A DNA stretch of 64,000 nucleotides from Scatophagus argus (GCF_020382885.2 NC_058504.1:18487019-18551018); one strand, 5' to 3'. Counted from the stretch's first letter, positions 1 to 12,788 are shown. Notes: generated from the sequence alone by a model not told the origin. Numbers and translations are program-made.

Positions 1-3000
1 CCCTCTCTTATGTTCTGAAATTCTCTTAATAAAAAGAAGTCCTGGGAATTTTCCTCAAATCAGCGTCCTGAGTTTTGTTTTTTACGAGGTAGATATTGGT
101 GCTGCCACAGACTCAGTCACTAAAAAGAAAAAGGTGATTTTTGTAAACTTTCAAAGTATGCATCTACATCTAAAATTAATTTCAGTGCCCAGCATCTAAT
201 GCCTGTTTTCACTGTAAGTACATGTAACACTGTCATGTGGAAATAGCAATTTAAAGCCATATTGCAGTCTGTAATCCTGTCCTAATGCTGCCACCATCGT
301 TAACCGTGTGACTGCTTTTCACGTGGTTAATGATGTACAAGGAGATGTAAAATGAGTCTTGTAACAAAATGAAAATGAGATGCAACACAAAAAACAAGAT
401 TCAGACCTCTGACTGAAGGAAACATCTGTAATGCAATTTCACTGTGGACAAACCCATCATTTCTTTTGAGACTGCTGCTCCTGCATGATATAGATTCTTA
501 ATGGAGGCACTTCATCCTGCTTATTTTCTCTCTCTAATTAAAGAATGGGGATTTGCTGGTCGTCCAGACATGCTTGTTAGCTGAGGACTGAAACCAGCAC
601 CATGTGTCCCACAGGTCTGTTGCTGCAGATCCATAGGGAGGCGAGGTCAGCAGAGGCTCGGCCAGTGTTGGGACGCTTTGAGGATTCATTTGATCAGGAG
701 TGTGTGTGTCGTACTGCGAGACATTTGCTCCTTCATTCCTCATCCTTACAGAATGGTTCGTCCTCATTGTGAATCACTGAAGTGTTCAAATAAAGCACAT
801 GATACTCAACAACTGACAAAAGGCCTCGACTGAAACCCTTTGTGCACTTGTGTTAAGGCCATCGCCAGACTGAGGGAAGTTAGCGCTCTGTGTATCTTTG
901 CCTACAAGTGTGTACCCACTGAAGGAGTGGACAGAGTCTATCCAGTCTTGTTTCTCTGTTCCCCTTCAGAATTCAGTCACTTCAGTTCAACTCTCCATGA
1001 ACTCAAGCTTGAGTGCTGTGACCCACATTTACCTCAACCCTCAAACAATATATCACATTTATTTAGCAACATCATATAAAGGAAGTTTCATATTTAGTTT
1101 ATGTATACAGAGCAGCATGCGTCCACTCATGGCAGAAGCCTGGCACCAGAAAATGCATGTAGTTAAGCAAACAGCATGAATAGACTTCTTTTCCCTGTGC
1201 TTCGTGTGTGTGTTTGTGTGTGCATTTGCCTCCCGTGTTGACTTGTAGGTGAATGTGTATGCTTCTTTGCTGTGTTCTTCAAGGCCAGGCTTCACGTTGA
1301 TGTGTATTATAATATACAAGAAAAGAGTTTTTTTGATTACATAGTGCAAACAATCCGCAATGCCCTCCATGAAAACGAGGTTAAAAAAAGATTTGATAAA
1401 AGATTTGGGTAAGGTTTGAGATTTGGCCTTAATTCTTTATGACTGCAGCACTTGTGAATATTAATTTAAATAGGAATCACTGCCTACATTATCCACAGAA
1501 TGTGACTCTACGTTGTGTTTCCCCCGGTGTTTTGTGCAGCACTTGCAGTCACTCTGACCTGCATTGTCATGGCCGAGCGCCGGTCTCCATTTTGTTGGTA
1601 TTTTGTTGCGTGCACAGCGTTATTGCGCCGCTTCGCCACTAGATGGCAGTATTGTTTCATCTTTTTTCCACAAAACACAGAGAGGCTTTTCTTATTCCAT
1701 CCTGGCGAGCTCTGATAGGCTGCAATTTATTAACTGCTGTGTTCAAAAGCGTTCTTATTTGTTCCTATTTCTCATTGAGTAGGCTAATGACAGATCACAC
1801 ATTTCATCATGAGAAAGTACTTCAAACGCTCCAAAGTGGACCCCTCCAGGCTTAAAAAAATCTCCCATCTCCTCTTTCATTCACATCTCCTATCACATTT
1901 TCTTTTAATCCTCTGTCAGCATCATCTGTTTGATGAGTTTGCTTTTCTGTAAGCTGTATTCAACCAGACGATTCAATAAAGAGCAAATTTTTGAGCCCAG
2001 GCTATGAATTCAGCAGCTTCTTTCGTGGGGTCTATTGATGAAGTGAAGTGATGTGAGGGGAAAACCAAAAGGAATACAATATTGATCAGACAGCATGTTT
2101 CTGATCTCTCTTTTCCGCGCCACCTTCTTTCATCTGCGCAGCACTTGTGATGTTCCTCGGCTCCTACACCTTCATTGATTGGTCCATTCATCCTGTGTCC
2201 TGTGATTAGCCCTCTGACTCGTTAGCAGCTTTGATACCAAGATGCTGTGAGTGCACAGACACACTCTCTCCTTAGGCATCCAAACATCAAAGAGCTAATT
2301 ACTCCAATATTATTCTATCTTTCTTCTGTGCATGCTTGCTGCCTGGCCTGCTAGAACTGTTTGTCTGCCTCCTTAACTGTCTGTCTGACCATCTGCCAGT
2401 CTGCCTGTTTGTCCGCAGTTTATCATCTTCTGTCTGTTTTCACTACAGTAATCACAACACCCCCTGTGTGTGCTCTCATTTTGTCCTCTCTGTGGCTCTG
2501 TGACGGGTTATGAATGTTGACTAAAATAGCCACATTTCCCTTTTGAAACTTGTGCATATCCTATTTTGTCATCCCACGCATTTCCAGCTGCTGTCTCTCC
2601 CCACACTCATCCACTCAGCCACTGTCCACATCACTCTGGTCAAGGTCTCTCACGCAGGATGGGGCCTTATTGAGTGTGTATGTGTGTGCCTGCGTGTGTG
2701 TGTGCATACAGAGAAGGGGGAGTGGAATTAAATTGTCTGTGTAAAGCATGAGGATGACCTTTTATGAGGAAGTGATTTAAATTATGTCCCGTCGTCACCA
2801 GGGATACCGTTGTGTGAATGTGGATGAGCATGTGTTGTGGGAAAGACGTCACACTTTTGACAAACACACACGCTCCCGTGCACAAATAATGTACACACTC
2901 ACAGGTTGCCAACAGGTACACACTGACATTTTGTGTGAAAAAGCCAGAGTCAAATGTCCTCCCTCCAGACTGGACTTTGGTGATGCTTGAAATGAACAGA

Positions 3001-3215
3001 TGTTTAGTGGCAAGGTTCTCTAATATGCTACTCTGAGAGGAAGTCTGCTGTCTGGCTGTCTTAAATTGTTTGTGTTGGACTGTCTTGTTTATCTGCGGGG
3101 CAGGCTGCGCTCTACGGGGGTGGGCTGTACAAGACGAGTGAATGAGAAGAGGCAGGGTGACAAGGAGAGGAAAAGAGAGTACCGGGAGGTGAGGAAGAAA
3201 GAGGAGGGGGATAAA

Positions 3216-3252
3216 GAGAGGAGAGGAGAGGAGAGGAGAGGAGAGGAGAGGA
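3216..3252 (+). repeat. (GAGAG)n purine microsatellite
   Basis: About seven tandem gagag units sit inside a wider purine-rich stretch (roughly 3140-3257). Mirror-symmetric purine runs of this kind can form triplex DNA; that is inference. Confidence 0.85.
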
Positions 3253-3340
3253 AGGGGGGGCTGAATGCAGATGGGGATCTATTCTATCCGCACACGCAGA
3301 CAAGACTGAAATGAGTGGGCGTCTGTGACGTCAATCAATG

Positions 3341-3367
3341 CACACACACACACACACACACACACAC
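3341..3367 (+). repeat. (CA)n microsatellite
   Basis: An uninterrupted CA tract of about 13 units, just downstream of the TGACGTCA palindrome at 3326-3333. Confidence 0.9.
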
Positions 3368-4789
3368 TCCCTCCTCTTCCAGTCCCATGCTAAAACATGC
3401 TTCACTGCAAACAGCAGCGGTGCGACCACACGCACAAACATCGGCTCAAACAAACACCCCCTCTCCAGCTAACGAAAAACAAACATGAGCATATGACACG
3501 CAGATTTGAGTCTCATCTCTGACCTGCCTGTGATGTCACGCTCTCATTCCTGTCATTCATACAGTAAACAAAGAAAAGTAAAACAGTAAACCAGTCAGGG
3601 AGAATTTATATCGTGAATCAGAAAAAAAGTTTTCTCTAAAAGGCAAATACGGAGCATCATTTGTAAGCCTAAAGGTTTAAGAGTCAGAGGAATCTATTTT
3701 TAGTACACAGAACTTTTATTTCACTACTAAAGTACCAATACAACTGTAAAAGAACGAAACAAAGAAAAACAAAATATATATATATTTAATGAGTAAAAGA
3801 ATAAAGCTGCACAAGATTTGCTCTAATAAGCTACAAGTATCCCAAAATCACCTCCATTAAAGTTTGATGACTTGAGAAAGACAATTTTTTTAAAAATGAT
3901 GTTCAGATTTGGAGCAGCAGATCAGATATCCTCATATAATTTCTGGCACCATTAACGCTGGATCCATTTCCAATTATTCATTAATTTGTGTATGTACAAT
4001 TGAAGCCTCTTGCTGTTGTAAATCTGCCTATCTGCCCGCCTGACTGATCGGCTATGTAAGCTTGTCTTTGTCACAGAGCTGATATTACGAGCCATTATAC
4101 CACATTTAGTTTGCATAATAAAGTAAGATCTCGGTGACCCACAAGTTTCTGAATGGATTTGATGCGTAAGAGACCGGCAGACAGAAGGCACAGACACCTT
4201 TCAGGAGACATAATCATCTCCCACTCTGTTCTGCATCACTGCACAGTTTGGATTGATGCAAGAGTAGTTAAAGTAATGACAGTACAACCTGAACCACAAA
4301 ATAGAACAGATGGGTTATTTTATGGAACACAGTGATATGATCGACAGGTCTGATTCCTCAAGGTTTTCTGATTCAGGCTCCATGTACGGCATGTATTTGG
4401 CAAGTTTGCCTTTAAGAAATCATTCATCCATGTCACAGAGTCGTGACGACACAGACTTCTATCTAGAGAAATGAAAAACTATTTTTGAAACACTCACTGC
4501 CTTCTCATTTTTGAGGATGAATTTGAGGATAAAGTACGAGTGCATCAGTTTCAGTATAGAGGCAGTGTGTTTGTGTATTCTGATGAGAGGGTAGTGTGTG
4601 TGTGTGTGTGTGTGTGTGGCATTCGAACCAAAGATGCAACAGCCACTTGCCAACTGATATATTTCTTTCAGTGAAATGGTTTTCTTGGCTGTTTTTCATC
4701 AAGGTTTTTATCCTCTTGTACCCTCAGCTGGAAGAGGACTGAGTCATAGCAGTCAGGGAAGCAGGTGGGTGGGAGGCACACATTGCATA

Positions 4790-4807
4790 GGGGGTGGGGT
4801 GGGTGGG
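4790..4807 (+). other. G-quadruplex-type motif
   Basis: GGGGGTGGGGTGGGTGGG: four runs of at least three G separated by single T loops, within a G-rich stretch (about 4762-4835) containing further GGG runs. One-base loops are the pattern expected of a stable parallel quadruplex. No gene lies nearby, so any function is unknown. Confidence 0.7.
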
Positions 4808-7800
4808 TTGGCTGCCGGGTGGGAGGTGGAGGATGTAGGTGGTACACGTTAAGGGGACTGAGTTGGAGGTTGTAGTGAATGGAAAAATTTATGAATGGCC
4901 AATGGTGAATACTATTAATTCATTTTATTACCTGATGTTCATCACTCTCACAAATGATGATGGTTTCTATTTACTGTGTGCCACTAGGGCTTCAGTGGTG
5001 ACTGCGTTGACATTCAATAAACACTGCTCTCACATGAGACTCCTAAGGAGCTGGTAACAAACAGAAAGTTACAGAGGAATTAATTTGGACATCAAGATGA
5101 AGGGGGATTCAAATAAATTTGCCAGCAGCCATAATTGTTCCGACTCACACTTTAGATAGAGCAACATGTTTCACGCATTAAGCCTCTGCAAGCCCCAACT
5201 TGATGCTTTTGCTTCCATTTATCCTGCAGAGGCTGCATGTGCCCTCAAGCCATTCCTGTTTCAACTCCGACATATGAAGACATTTGAAAATATGAGGAAA
5301 TAAAGAAGCTGCCAAACCCATAGGAAAGATAAATGATATTGAGGAGACAGTCATATCAAAAGGACTGGCCACAGACAGAGAATCAGATGTGTGGGTGATG
5401 TTCTCTTTTTGTCTCAGTGAGTTTGGAAACTGTTTGTTGAGGGTGGACGGGTGGGCGGGCCATTAGGAAAATTGATGTGTGTGCAGCTGTGTGCATGTAT
5501 GCTCCTGTTCTAACATCACTGCTGTCGTCATTGCAGCCACCTCACAGTGACTCCCTGGTGGCCTGACAAACCTCCCACACTCTGCCCATCAGCCCTCCTG
5601 CTCCTCTCCTCTCCCTGCTTTACCTATACCTCCCCCCACTTCAGGTTCTTTGTCCTTCCCTTCTCCCCAACCCCCCCACTCTATTTTCTCATCCATCCGT
5701 CTCTTTGTCCACTACCTTTCTTTCATTTCACCCACTGCCTTTTTCTTTTGGATTGTTCTCATCTCTCGCCCCCTCATTTGCTGTGTGGGTCTTCCCTGTC
5801 TTTCGTCATGCTCTCTGCACCCACCGCGCTGCCTGTTTCTGTCTCTATGGAAACCCCAAGTGGACAAGAGTGGCTCAGAGGTCCACGAGACGCCGATACA
5901 AACCCTATTAGATGACACGCTCGCTTTCTCTCCTTGAGAGCCACATGCTTGCAACCGTGCACAGACGAGTGCAAGCCTGTACTGTGTGTAGATAGATGGT
6001 TTGTGAAAGTGCCACTACCTGCCGTCACACGAACTCTCTCTGTGGAAAGAGATGACCCTATTCCCCTTGTGCTTGTGACTTATCTGTGGTGTGAAGTGGG
6101 GTGGGAGGTGGTGGACGCTCTGAGGGAGTAAGGAGGGAGCCCTGTTGTTTCATTACACTTCAAGTCTCTTCAGTTGCTAGATGGAGAAGGATGATGATGA
6201 TGATGGTGATGCCTCTGCAAATTTATTCCAATCTGAACATGAACATAGTCACAGAAAGACACACACATATGCACACACACTGCTCTCAGTACCCCCTCCT
6301 CTCCTCTCCTGTCTCCCCTTTCAGTCTCACACCTCACGAACCATATTCTCCTCACATTTGCACACTGTTGAGCCTGCTGTGTTGCGTAGACTGTGCGTCA
6401 TTCGGGTCCAAATACATCTAAAGGACAGGTGATTTGTGATAAGAGGCCTCACTCAGACAGAATTTCACAGCTTTGGGTTGCTCTCCTGAGCAACATTGTG
6501 GTTTGACAGTCACGCTTAAGTGGATCATTGCAGGGCGCAATCATAGGGAAAATACGTAAGCCGTATACAGCATATCGTTTTGGGGAAAAGTGGAAGAGGT
6601 GCGAATGAGAATGGACACAAAAAGACAAGGAAACAGGGGTGTTGTACTTCATTTTCTCTTTAAAGTCAAGGTTTAGTGGCTTTTGAAAGAATTCAGTTTC
6701 TCTGAAATCTGAAGGTTTGTTGAGTTTCCCCTTTATTTTTTTTTAATCAAAATGTACATGAATAAACTACAACAAAGGACTACTAAGAAGACATCAAAAC
6801 GGGCAGCAATAACAGGGGTCAACAACCGAACACACACCCGACCCAGCCCCAGGCCCACCCCATTAACACCCCCAGTGCAGTGAGATAAAGACATGCCAAT
6901 GATGTCTCACATTTAGGCACTTGATTTTCCCTACCGAACCATCTTTGGTCATAGTTGCTGTTGCACGGCTTTGTACTTAGATTCAAAAAAACTTTGAGGT
7001 GGATTTGAACTTGTCTCATGTTGATTCTGAAACTGTCTGAATTAATAAGATGCTGATTCATAGCGAGAGGAGCCACAGGAGTTTTAATGTAATTCCTTCA
7101 GTTTAGACAGATCTGCGTCTGCCATGTTGATGACCCAAAGATGGTTGTAACCTGACCACCTCCACAGAGTAAACATTAGCATTAAATAAATCAACACTTG
7201 ATGGTACAGTACTTCACATGATTACAGAAAGGACTCCACAAGGAAAAGGAATCAAGCACTACATCTTAACACATTTTACCTGAAAACAATGCAGTGTATC
7301 CGCACACGATATACTGTAATCAATAAGCTGTACAGTCTATTGCAAAGGCATTGTTGTTGGCATTTATCTGTAGGAATTAACCAGTCTGTTTACCGCTGAG
7401 TATTATCTTGGAAAGTCTTGCAAAAATAGATCAATTTTTATTAAATTAAAAGCCTTTGCTTTGACTTAAGGATGTCACATATATTTAGCTACTCATGCAT
7501 GTCTAACTTTGTGTGCATACAGTATACTGTATGTTTGTTTACTGTGTATTTGTGTGTACTGCATGTGTTGTGCATGCACGCGTGTGTTCTGATGAAAGTA
7601 CTTCATCTACACACTTGCCCCTTGGTATTTTTTTCTGAATACATCCCTTCAGTAAAGGATTGACAAAGATACATTAAACTGTTCAAGAATCGTAGTACTC
7701 ACACAGTATTTGGCAGTGAGAGAACAGTCCTAATTTATCCATGCACAACATCAACCACAGGCAAGGTCCACATTCTGAACAAACCCATTAAGAACAACAC

Positions 7801-7852
7801 AGTAAGAACATGAAAAGAGTGTACAAGAATTCAAGAACCTGGAAGTGTGCTT

Positions 7853-7879
7853 TGTGTGTGTGTGTGTGTGTGTGTGTGT
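7853..7879 (+). repeat. (TG)n microsatellite
   Basis: TG tract of about 13 units. A second tract lies at 8331-8352; both are 3' of TENT5D. Confidence 0.9.
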
Positions 7880-8689
7880 TAGGCATGTCGCGATATACCA
7901 GTAGTGATGATAACCTTGATATTAAAAAATGAAATGTCAATATTGTGTTCAAAATACATATATGGTAACATGGTGTAAAAAAGATCCAGTGCAGACATGG
8001 GGACTTGAGGATCTTTTATCAATTCATCTTTTTGCCTGTTCACTGTTCATTATGTGTCACTGTTGTCTTCTTGTACACTTTTTGGACGGTTAGAGTTACT
8101 GACTCTCTCTGCTCCCTTTGCTCGTATTTTAAGTGTGATTCATTTCCCAAAACAAACAAACAAACAAAAAAGACAAAACACACAATAAACAAAGTTAATG
8201 ATGAATTTGACTGATATTTTCTTCCCAAAATTTCAATTGATATCACAATCATATAATTATTGTGAATTTTTTTACCACAATAGTAGTAAAAATCTTGTAT
8301 GATGACAGCCCTCTTGTGTTTGTGTGTGCGTGTGTGTGTGTGTGTGTGTGTGGCATGTGTGTGAATGTCAACAGCACAGTTGGTTTCCTAGGGAGACCAA
8401 AGGGCTATGACTCATGCAGTGCATACAGCATTTTCTGGAATTTTAACAATATCGGAAGAATTATTATTTTCCTACAAAGCCCAGATAATTAAATATAATC
8501 ATGTTAGAACCTTACAGAGTACTCTGGGAGTTTACTGTAAAAATCCACTCAATCCCACCCCCACAGGTCTATTATAGACCAAACAGTTTATCCCTGGATT
8601 ATATTTCCATTCTCCAGCTCTTTCCTCACGGCAAGCACGTTACCCCTGCTCAGCTGTTGATTTTGTGTAATTACGTTCATGTTTGGGTG

Positions 8690-11600
8690 TTAGACTAGTC
8701 CAGTCTGCGTGTGCAGGTGTAAGGGGTATGGTTGGTAAAGCAGAGCTGATCCCCCTTGGGGTATGTAGTAGCTGCAGTAGCTGGGTTCTGCTAAATAGGG
8801 GGCACTGTGCTCGGCAAGGTATGGGGCAGGCTGATAGAAGCATGTCACATGATCTGTATTGGGAATGATGTTCTGCTCTCCTAGAACCTTCAGTGCCAGC
8901 ACTGTGATCATGTTCAGTGTCTGACGCCTCTCGTGTCCCATCAGACACACTGTGCTGTCATCTACCACACGACGCAGCGTCATCAGGTACTGGTATTTGC
9001 TTCTCTCCTCACCAATAAAGTGGTTCTTCAAGTAGGACAGGATCTTCCTCTGCTGCTCCTGCACGTCAGGGAAATCAATGAAAAAGCGAGAGCACATATA
9101 GCGCTCCAGGGTCTTTATCTGAGTCTCACTGGCTGGTCGGTAGTCCCTCACCAACAGGTTGCTGTATTTTAACAAGCCACCACCTCGAATCTCCTCGGGG
9201 TTCCTGGTAGCAATTAGACGGTAGCGCAGGTGGTCCATGGCTGCCTCAAAGTCACCATACATGCTCTCTGCCAGGACCTCGACAGCAGGGACCGAGCCAG
9301 GATGCTTGCTTTGTTCAGGCATGTCTCTGGTTACCTTCGGGACCTCTTTGTGCTCAGGCACAGAGCTGGATGCTTCATCTGCTTTTAGGCTGGCAGATTC
9401 TCGTGGGCATCCAGGCTGAGATGGAGGCAGCACATGTGAGGTGGAGCTCGGGATTGCGATTGGAAATGAAACAGGCTCCACAACCCCAGGCAAGGATGAG
9501 ATATAATCTTCTTCCTTTTCATCCTCCAACTGTAAGAGAGGGATTCCTGGCTGAGGGGAAGACCCTTTAATCTGTTCCTCACTGTCTGTGTTCGCTATCA
9601 AAGGATCCATGTCAGAAGATACCTGAGGTACAAGGTCCTCTGACTCCACCGGGGGAGTAAGACAGAGGAGGGGAGGGCTGAGGCAGGGGGAAGGAGGGCT
9701 TAGACAGAGTGGAGGAGGGCTGAGGCTGAGCATAGGAGGGGTCAGATAAGAAGGTGAGCTGAGGCAGGAAGAGGTAGGGCTGAAACTCAAGGGTGGAGAG
9801 CCTAAACTGGTCGCAGGGCTGATGGTAGTCAGCATTGGAGATGAGAGGCAGTGAGACGGCGGGGTTAGACATGGAGGAGGGCTGAAGCTCGGTGGCGAGG
9901 GAGTAAAGCAGGGAGGGGAGAGACTTAGTGTGGGAGGGGTGAGGCAGGAAACAGGAGGGGTCACATAGTGGGAGGAGGAGGAGGGTGAACTAAGTGTGGC
10001 CTCCTGTGAGCTGCCATTTGGATGATTCAAGTCTATCTTTTGGGTCCTGTTGACATCTTCATCCTTGAGCTCAGTGTCTGAGGTGTGTACTGATTCTTGG
10101 GTGTTTGAGCTAGACACATCAGTGAATGAAACTAACATGTCCACTGACTCAAGAGGCTCTGACTGACTGGATGTGCCGACAGTTTCAGTATGAGAGGACT
10201 GAATTTCTTCATCAAAAGCCACATGTGTGGATGTCAACACCTTTTGGTTCTGAGTACTACTCTCACATGAACTTTCTGTGATTAGCTGAGAAGATGACGG
10301 CTCTTGAGGTAAAGAAGACACAGCAGAGGGGGAGATTATATCAGGGGCCGGATCAGGAACTGAGGTACGGTCTAGGTTTGAAGCCAGGTTACTGAAAGGG
10401 TTGGCTTCAGGCTCAGGGTTTATTTTAGTGGAGACACTAGTTGTTGGGGCAGTTGCAGGGTCTGAACAGGAAGCTGTTGGCTTGGGGTTAAACGCTATTT
10501 CAGGTTCAGGACTAGTGCAGGGATTTGGAGTTGGACAGGGTGGTATGACGGGTCCACTTTCAGTAACTGGACTGGGGTAATGACTGGGGGTACCCTTCCT
10601 ACACATCCTCCTGGGGGGTTTGGGAGAGGAGTGTTTGAGCACCACCATGTGAGATATTCTATCTGAGGTCTTACAAGAGGGAGGAGAGGAGGTCTTTTTG
10701 TCAGAAACAAGGCTGGGTGGTGCAGGTAAAGTATCCTGAGTATCTGGAGGGCTGAACACATCAAGTGTGTTAGCTGTTTTATCTGAGTTATCTATGTGTA
10801 GAGTGTTGTGAATCTCCAGTGTATCCTGTGTGCCAGTAGGCTGTGTGTTGTGAAGCGTAGCAGATGTGGAAGAAGTGGGGCAGGAACAATCAATACCCTG
10901 TGTGTTGTCTATGTTTTTTGCCTTTGATGCTAAAACCTCTTCTGTCAGTTCACTTATTTCTGTGTTGTTTTCCCTCTCTGCTTGCTCCCCTGTCTCTGCT
11001 TCTGTTGTTTTTTCATCTGCTAATTGTTTCTCTATCTTTGCATGTGAAGATGTGATGGAGTCTGAAACAGACACATTTTGTATTTTATCGTTCTCATTGC
11101 TTCTCTGATCCTCACTGAAAAACTTAGTTAAGTCAGTACTGTGCAGTTCTTCTGCCAGTTTTAGAAGCTCTGTGTGGGTTTTGTTTGAGGTTTTTGGCAG
11201 CTCGGACTGTCCCATCTGCTCTGTGACTTCTTTCTGTTCATCAGGGGGTTTTGTGTATTCAGATTGTTTTTTATGGGAAGCGAGGTCTTTCTGATTTGAA
11301 TTTGCTGGTTGCTGGCCATCACAGGGCTGAGTTTGTTCGGTCTGTTCTACCTTTGTGGAGCACTTGGTTTTGTCTGAGAGCTCTGGCTCATGTCTGAGTT
11401 CAGTCTGAGTTGGAGGTGCAGCTTCCTCAGAGGTTTGCTTCCTTTCTGACAAAAGGTTTGGAGATGCCTGGTCAGAGAAGTCTGTCTCATTCAAGTCTTC
11501 TCTGCGCCCTGACATTTCTTTCAACTCCGTAGGCGTATTCTCTTTTTCATCTTTTTCAACTTTGCAGTGTTTTGTCTGTTTTGAAAGTTCAGTTTCTTGT

Positions 11601-12779
11601 GAAAGTTTTGTCTGATTCTCCTTTTCATGCACCTCATCACTCTGTTGCGTCTGGGCAAGCTGAGCCCCCTCTTTGCTGGATGAGTCTCTATCAGTAGACT
11701 TCTCTGTTTCTGGAGAGGTGGCCTGTTTGAGGTGAGAGGGAGAGTCTTTATTCTGATTCTCTGGAGGCTGGTCCTTAAGATCAACAGTGTTATTTTTTTG
11801 CTGTGAATCCTGCTGCATATAGGACTCCAGGAGACGATCCAGAATGATCTGGAAGGAGTCAACACTGAACTCAAACTGCCTCCTCAGCGCACTTACAAAT
11901 TTGAGCTCGAGGTTTTTGCCACTGTTGTTTGAGAGTGAGATGAGGCTCCATCGATCGTATTCACTAAAGACCTTGACCATTTTCTGGACATAAGCCTCCT
12001 TCATTGTAGCATTGCTGATTCGCTCCTTATTGACCCCAGCAGGTAGACAGTCCAACAAGCAGCCCAGCACTGACTCCTTGATCACCTGGGAGGAGAGCAG
12101 GTCAATAACATGACAGCTACAACAAGTAACCGCAATTTTCCTTGCATTATAGAAATGATTAATGTGATGCTCTTGTGGTTTAGTTTTCTGTTTAACACAA
12201 TTACAAATATTTAAAAAATATATCACTATTGATTTAGCCTCATGGCTTAATGCTCTACAATTTAATTGTGGGTAGCATTACAATAACATCATTATCAATT
12301 TCGCATCTGAAAAAAATGCTGCAACACCCTTGAGATAGTAGACATTCAGTGTTACACTCAAGGATAATACAGCAGAATGAATGCTTTTCAATGCAGGGGA
12401 TCGAACCTCAGTTCTCAACTCTTCTTACACTGACTTGCTTCCTTTTCCTAACCAAACAGAACAGTAATCATACCTGGAACTCCTCCTGACTGGGCAACTC
12501 CACTCCAAAGATGATATCCAGGTCTTTGTAACTTGTTCCGTTGTCTCGGACAAGGACGTGGCTGGCTGTGGACCCATTCAGACGAACATCTCTTACTGCG
12601 ATTCCCTGCTTCTGGAGCCTGGCCCGCACGGCTATGATGATGTCTCGAGGACGCAGCTCCAACGTGGGAAAGTTCCCACGGCCGTGGATTGGAACCACCT
12701 CCGACAAGACCTGATGGAGAACCTCCACCTGCTCAGCGTTCAGGCTGTGAAAACGCTGACTGTTTTTGGTTTCAGACAT
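8690..12779 (-). CDS. tent5d: TENT5D (FAM46D)-type non-canonical poly(A) polymerase with a giant disordered insert
   Basis: Two coding exons on the minus strand: 12779-12474 (102 codons, donor CAG|gtatga) and 12085-8690 (1131 codons plus stop, acceptor cccag|gtg), phase 0 join, 1233 residues predicted. Family members are near 390. TENT5 enzymes add A tails to mRNAs. Residues 1-192 hold the nucleotidyltransferase core: G69-S70 and the metal-binding pair D86/D88 in DLDIIFG, with a likely third carboxylate near E162 (NLELKFV). Residues 1038-1233 hold the helical domain ([40 protein letters not shown]) and the FYQPAPY region. Residues ~193-1037 are extra: low-complexity, charged then Ser/Pro-rich, read through one exon without a stop. 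ESMYGDF, NIIPNT and [11 protein letters not shown] fit the D paralogue best, and the neighbouring genes agree. The start is the only ATG in frame ahead of the core; a 5' noncoding exon lies near 15112. Confidence 0.93.
9281..11815 (-). other. tent5d: Insert-coding segment of TENT5D (residues ~193-1037)
   Basis: This stretch of TENT5D exon 2 encodes the family-atypical insert. The first part is rich in K, E, Q, T and S, with recurring ELS/TEL and QTK-like words. The middle is Ser/Thr/Asp/Pro-rich. Residues ~811-914 (about 9650-9960) form an SPP/TPP repeat block. No catalytic or binding domain is recognisable. No stop codon interrupts 2.5 kb, so it reads as coding rather than as a retained intron. 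The flanks join at LLESY and [11 protein letters not shown], which are nearly adjacent in ordinary TENT5 proteins. Confidence 0.85.
12310..12430 (-). mobile_element. tRNA-derived SINE remnant in the TENT5D coding intron
   Basis: On the minus strand GGTTCGATCCC matches the RNA polymerase III B box. It is followed after about 40 bases by ccttgagtgtaacactgaa, resembling the ccttgagcaagacactgaa segment of a common teleost SINE. No A box or cloverleaf can be drawn, so it is a decayed fragment, not a tRNA gene. It lies in the 388-bp intron 12086-12473. Confidence 0.6.
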
Positions 12780-12788
12780 GCTGTTGCC

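Larger units (their letters stand above)
1..8689. other. Intergenic DNA 3' of TENT5D; no gene supported
   Basis: I see no exon chain or recognisable protein in this 8.7 kb; open frames are short, in low-complexity sequence, or lack splice and family support. It holds (CA)n/(TG)n tracts (3341-3367, 4594-4618, 7853-7879, 8331-8352), a GAGAG-type purine run near 3216-3252, a very G-rich block near 4760-4835, and a palindromic TGACGTCA at 3326-3333. An AATAAA at 28-33 could end a gene lying outside the window. On the minus strand an AATAAA near 7437-7442 might serve a long TENT5D 3' UTR. Both uses are guesses. Confidence 0.6.

Noticed and set aside
3326-3333. CRE as a promoter mark
   Set aside because: The TGACGTCA palindrome occurs three times in the window, and this copy and the one at 45759 lie away from any gene start.
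5547-5915. 122-codon Pro/Phe/Ser-rich frame
   Set aside because: Arises from a CT-rich stretch; no recognisable domain.
9281-11815. The TENT5D insert as an unspliced intron
   Set aside because: There is no stop in 2.5 kb, composition is protein-like (Ser/Pro, Lys/Glu), and neither edge shows a convincing donor/acceptor pair that would restore the LLESY-ESMYGDF join.
11521-11874. 117-codon frame on the same strand as TENT5D in another register
   Set aside because: Shadow of the TENT5D coding sequence; same for 9612-9872 and 10495-10764.
12370-12415. Functional tRNA gene
   Set aside because: A B box is present but no A box or cloverleaf; better explained as a SINE remnant.
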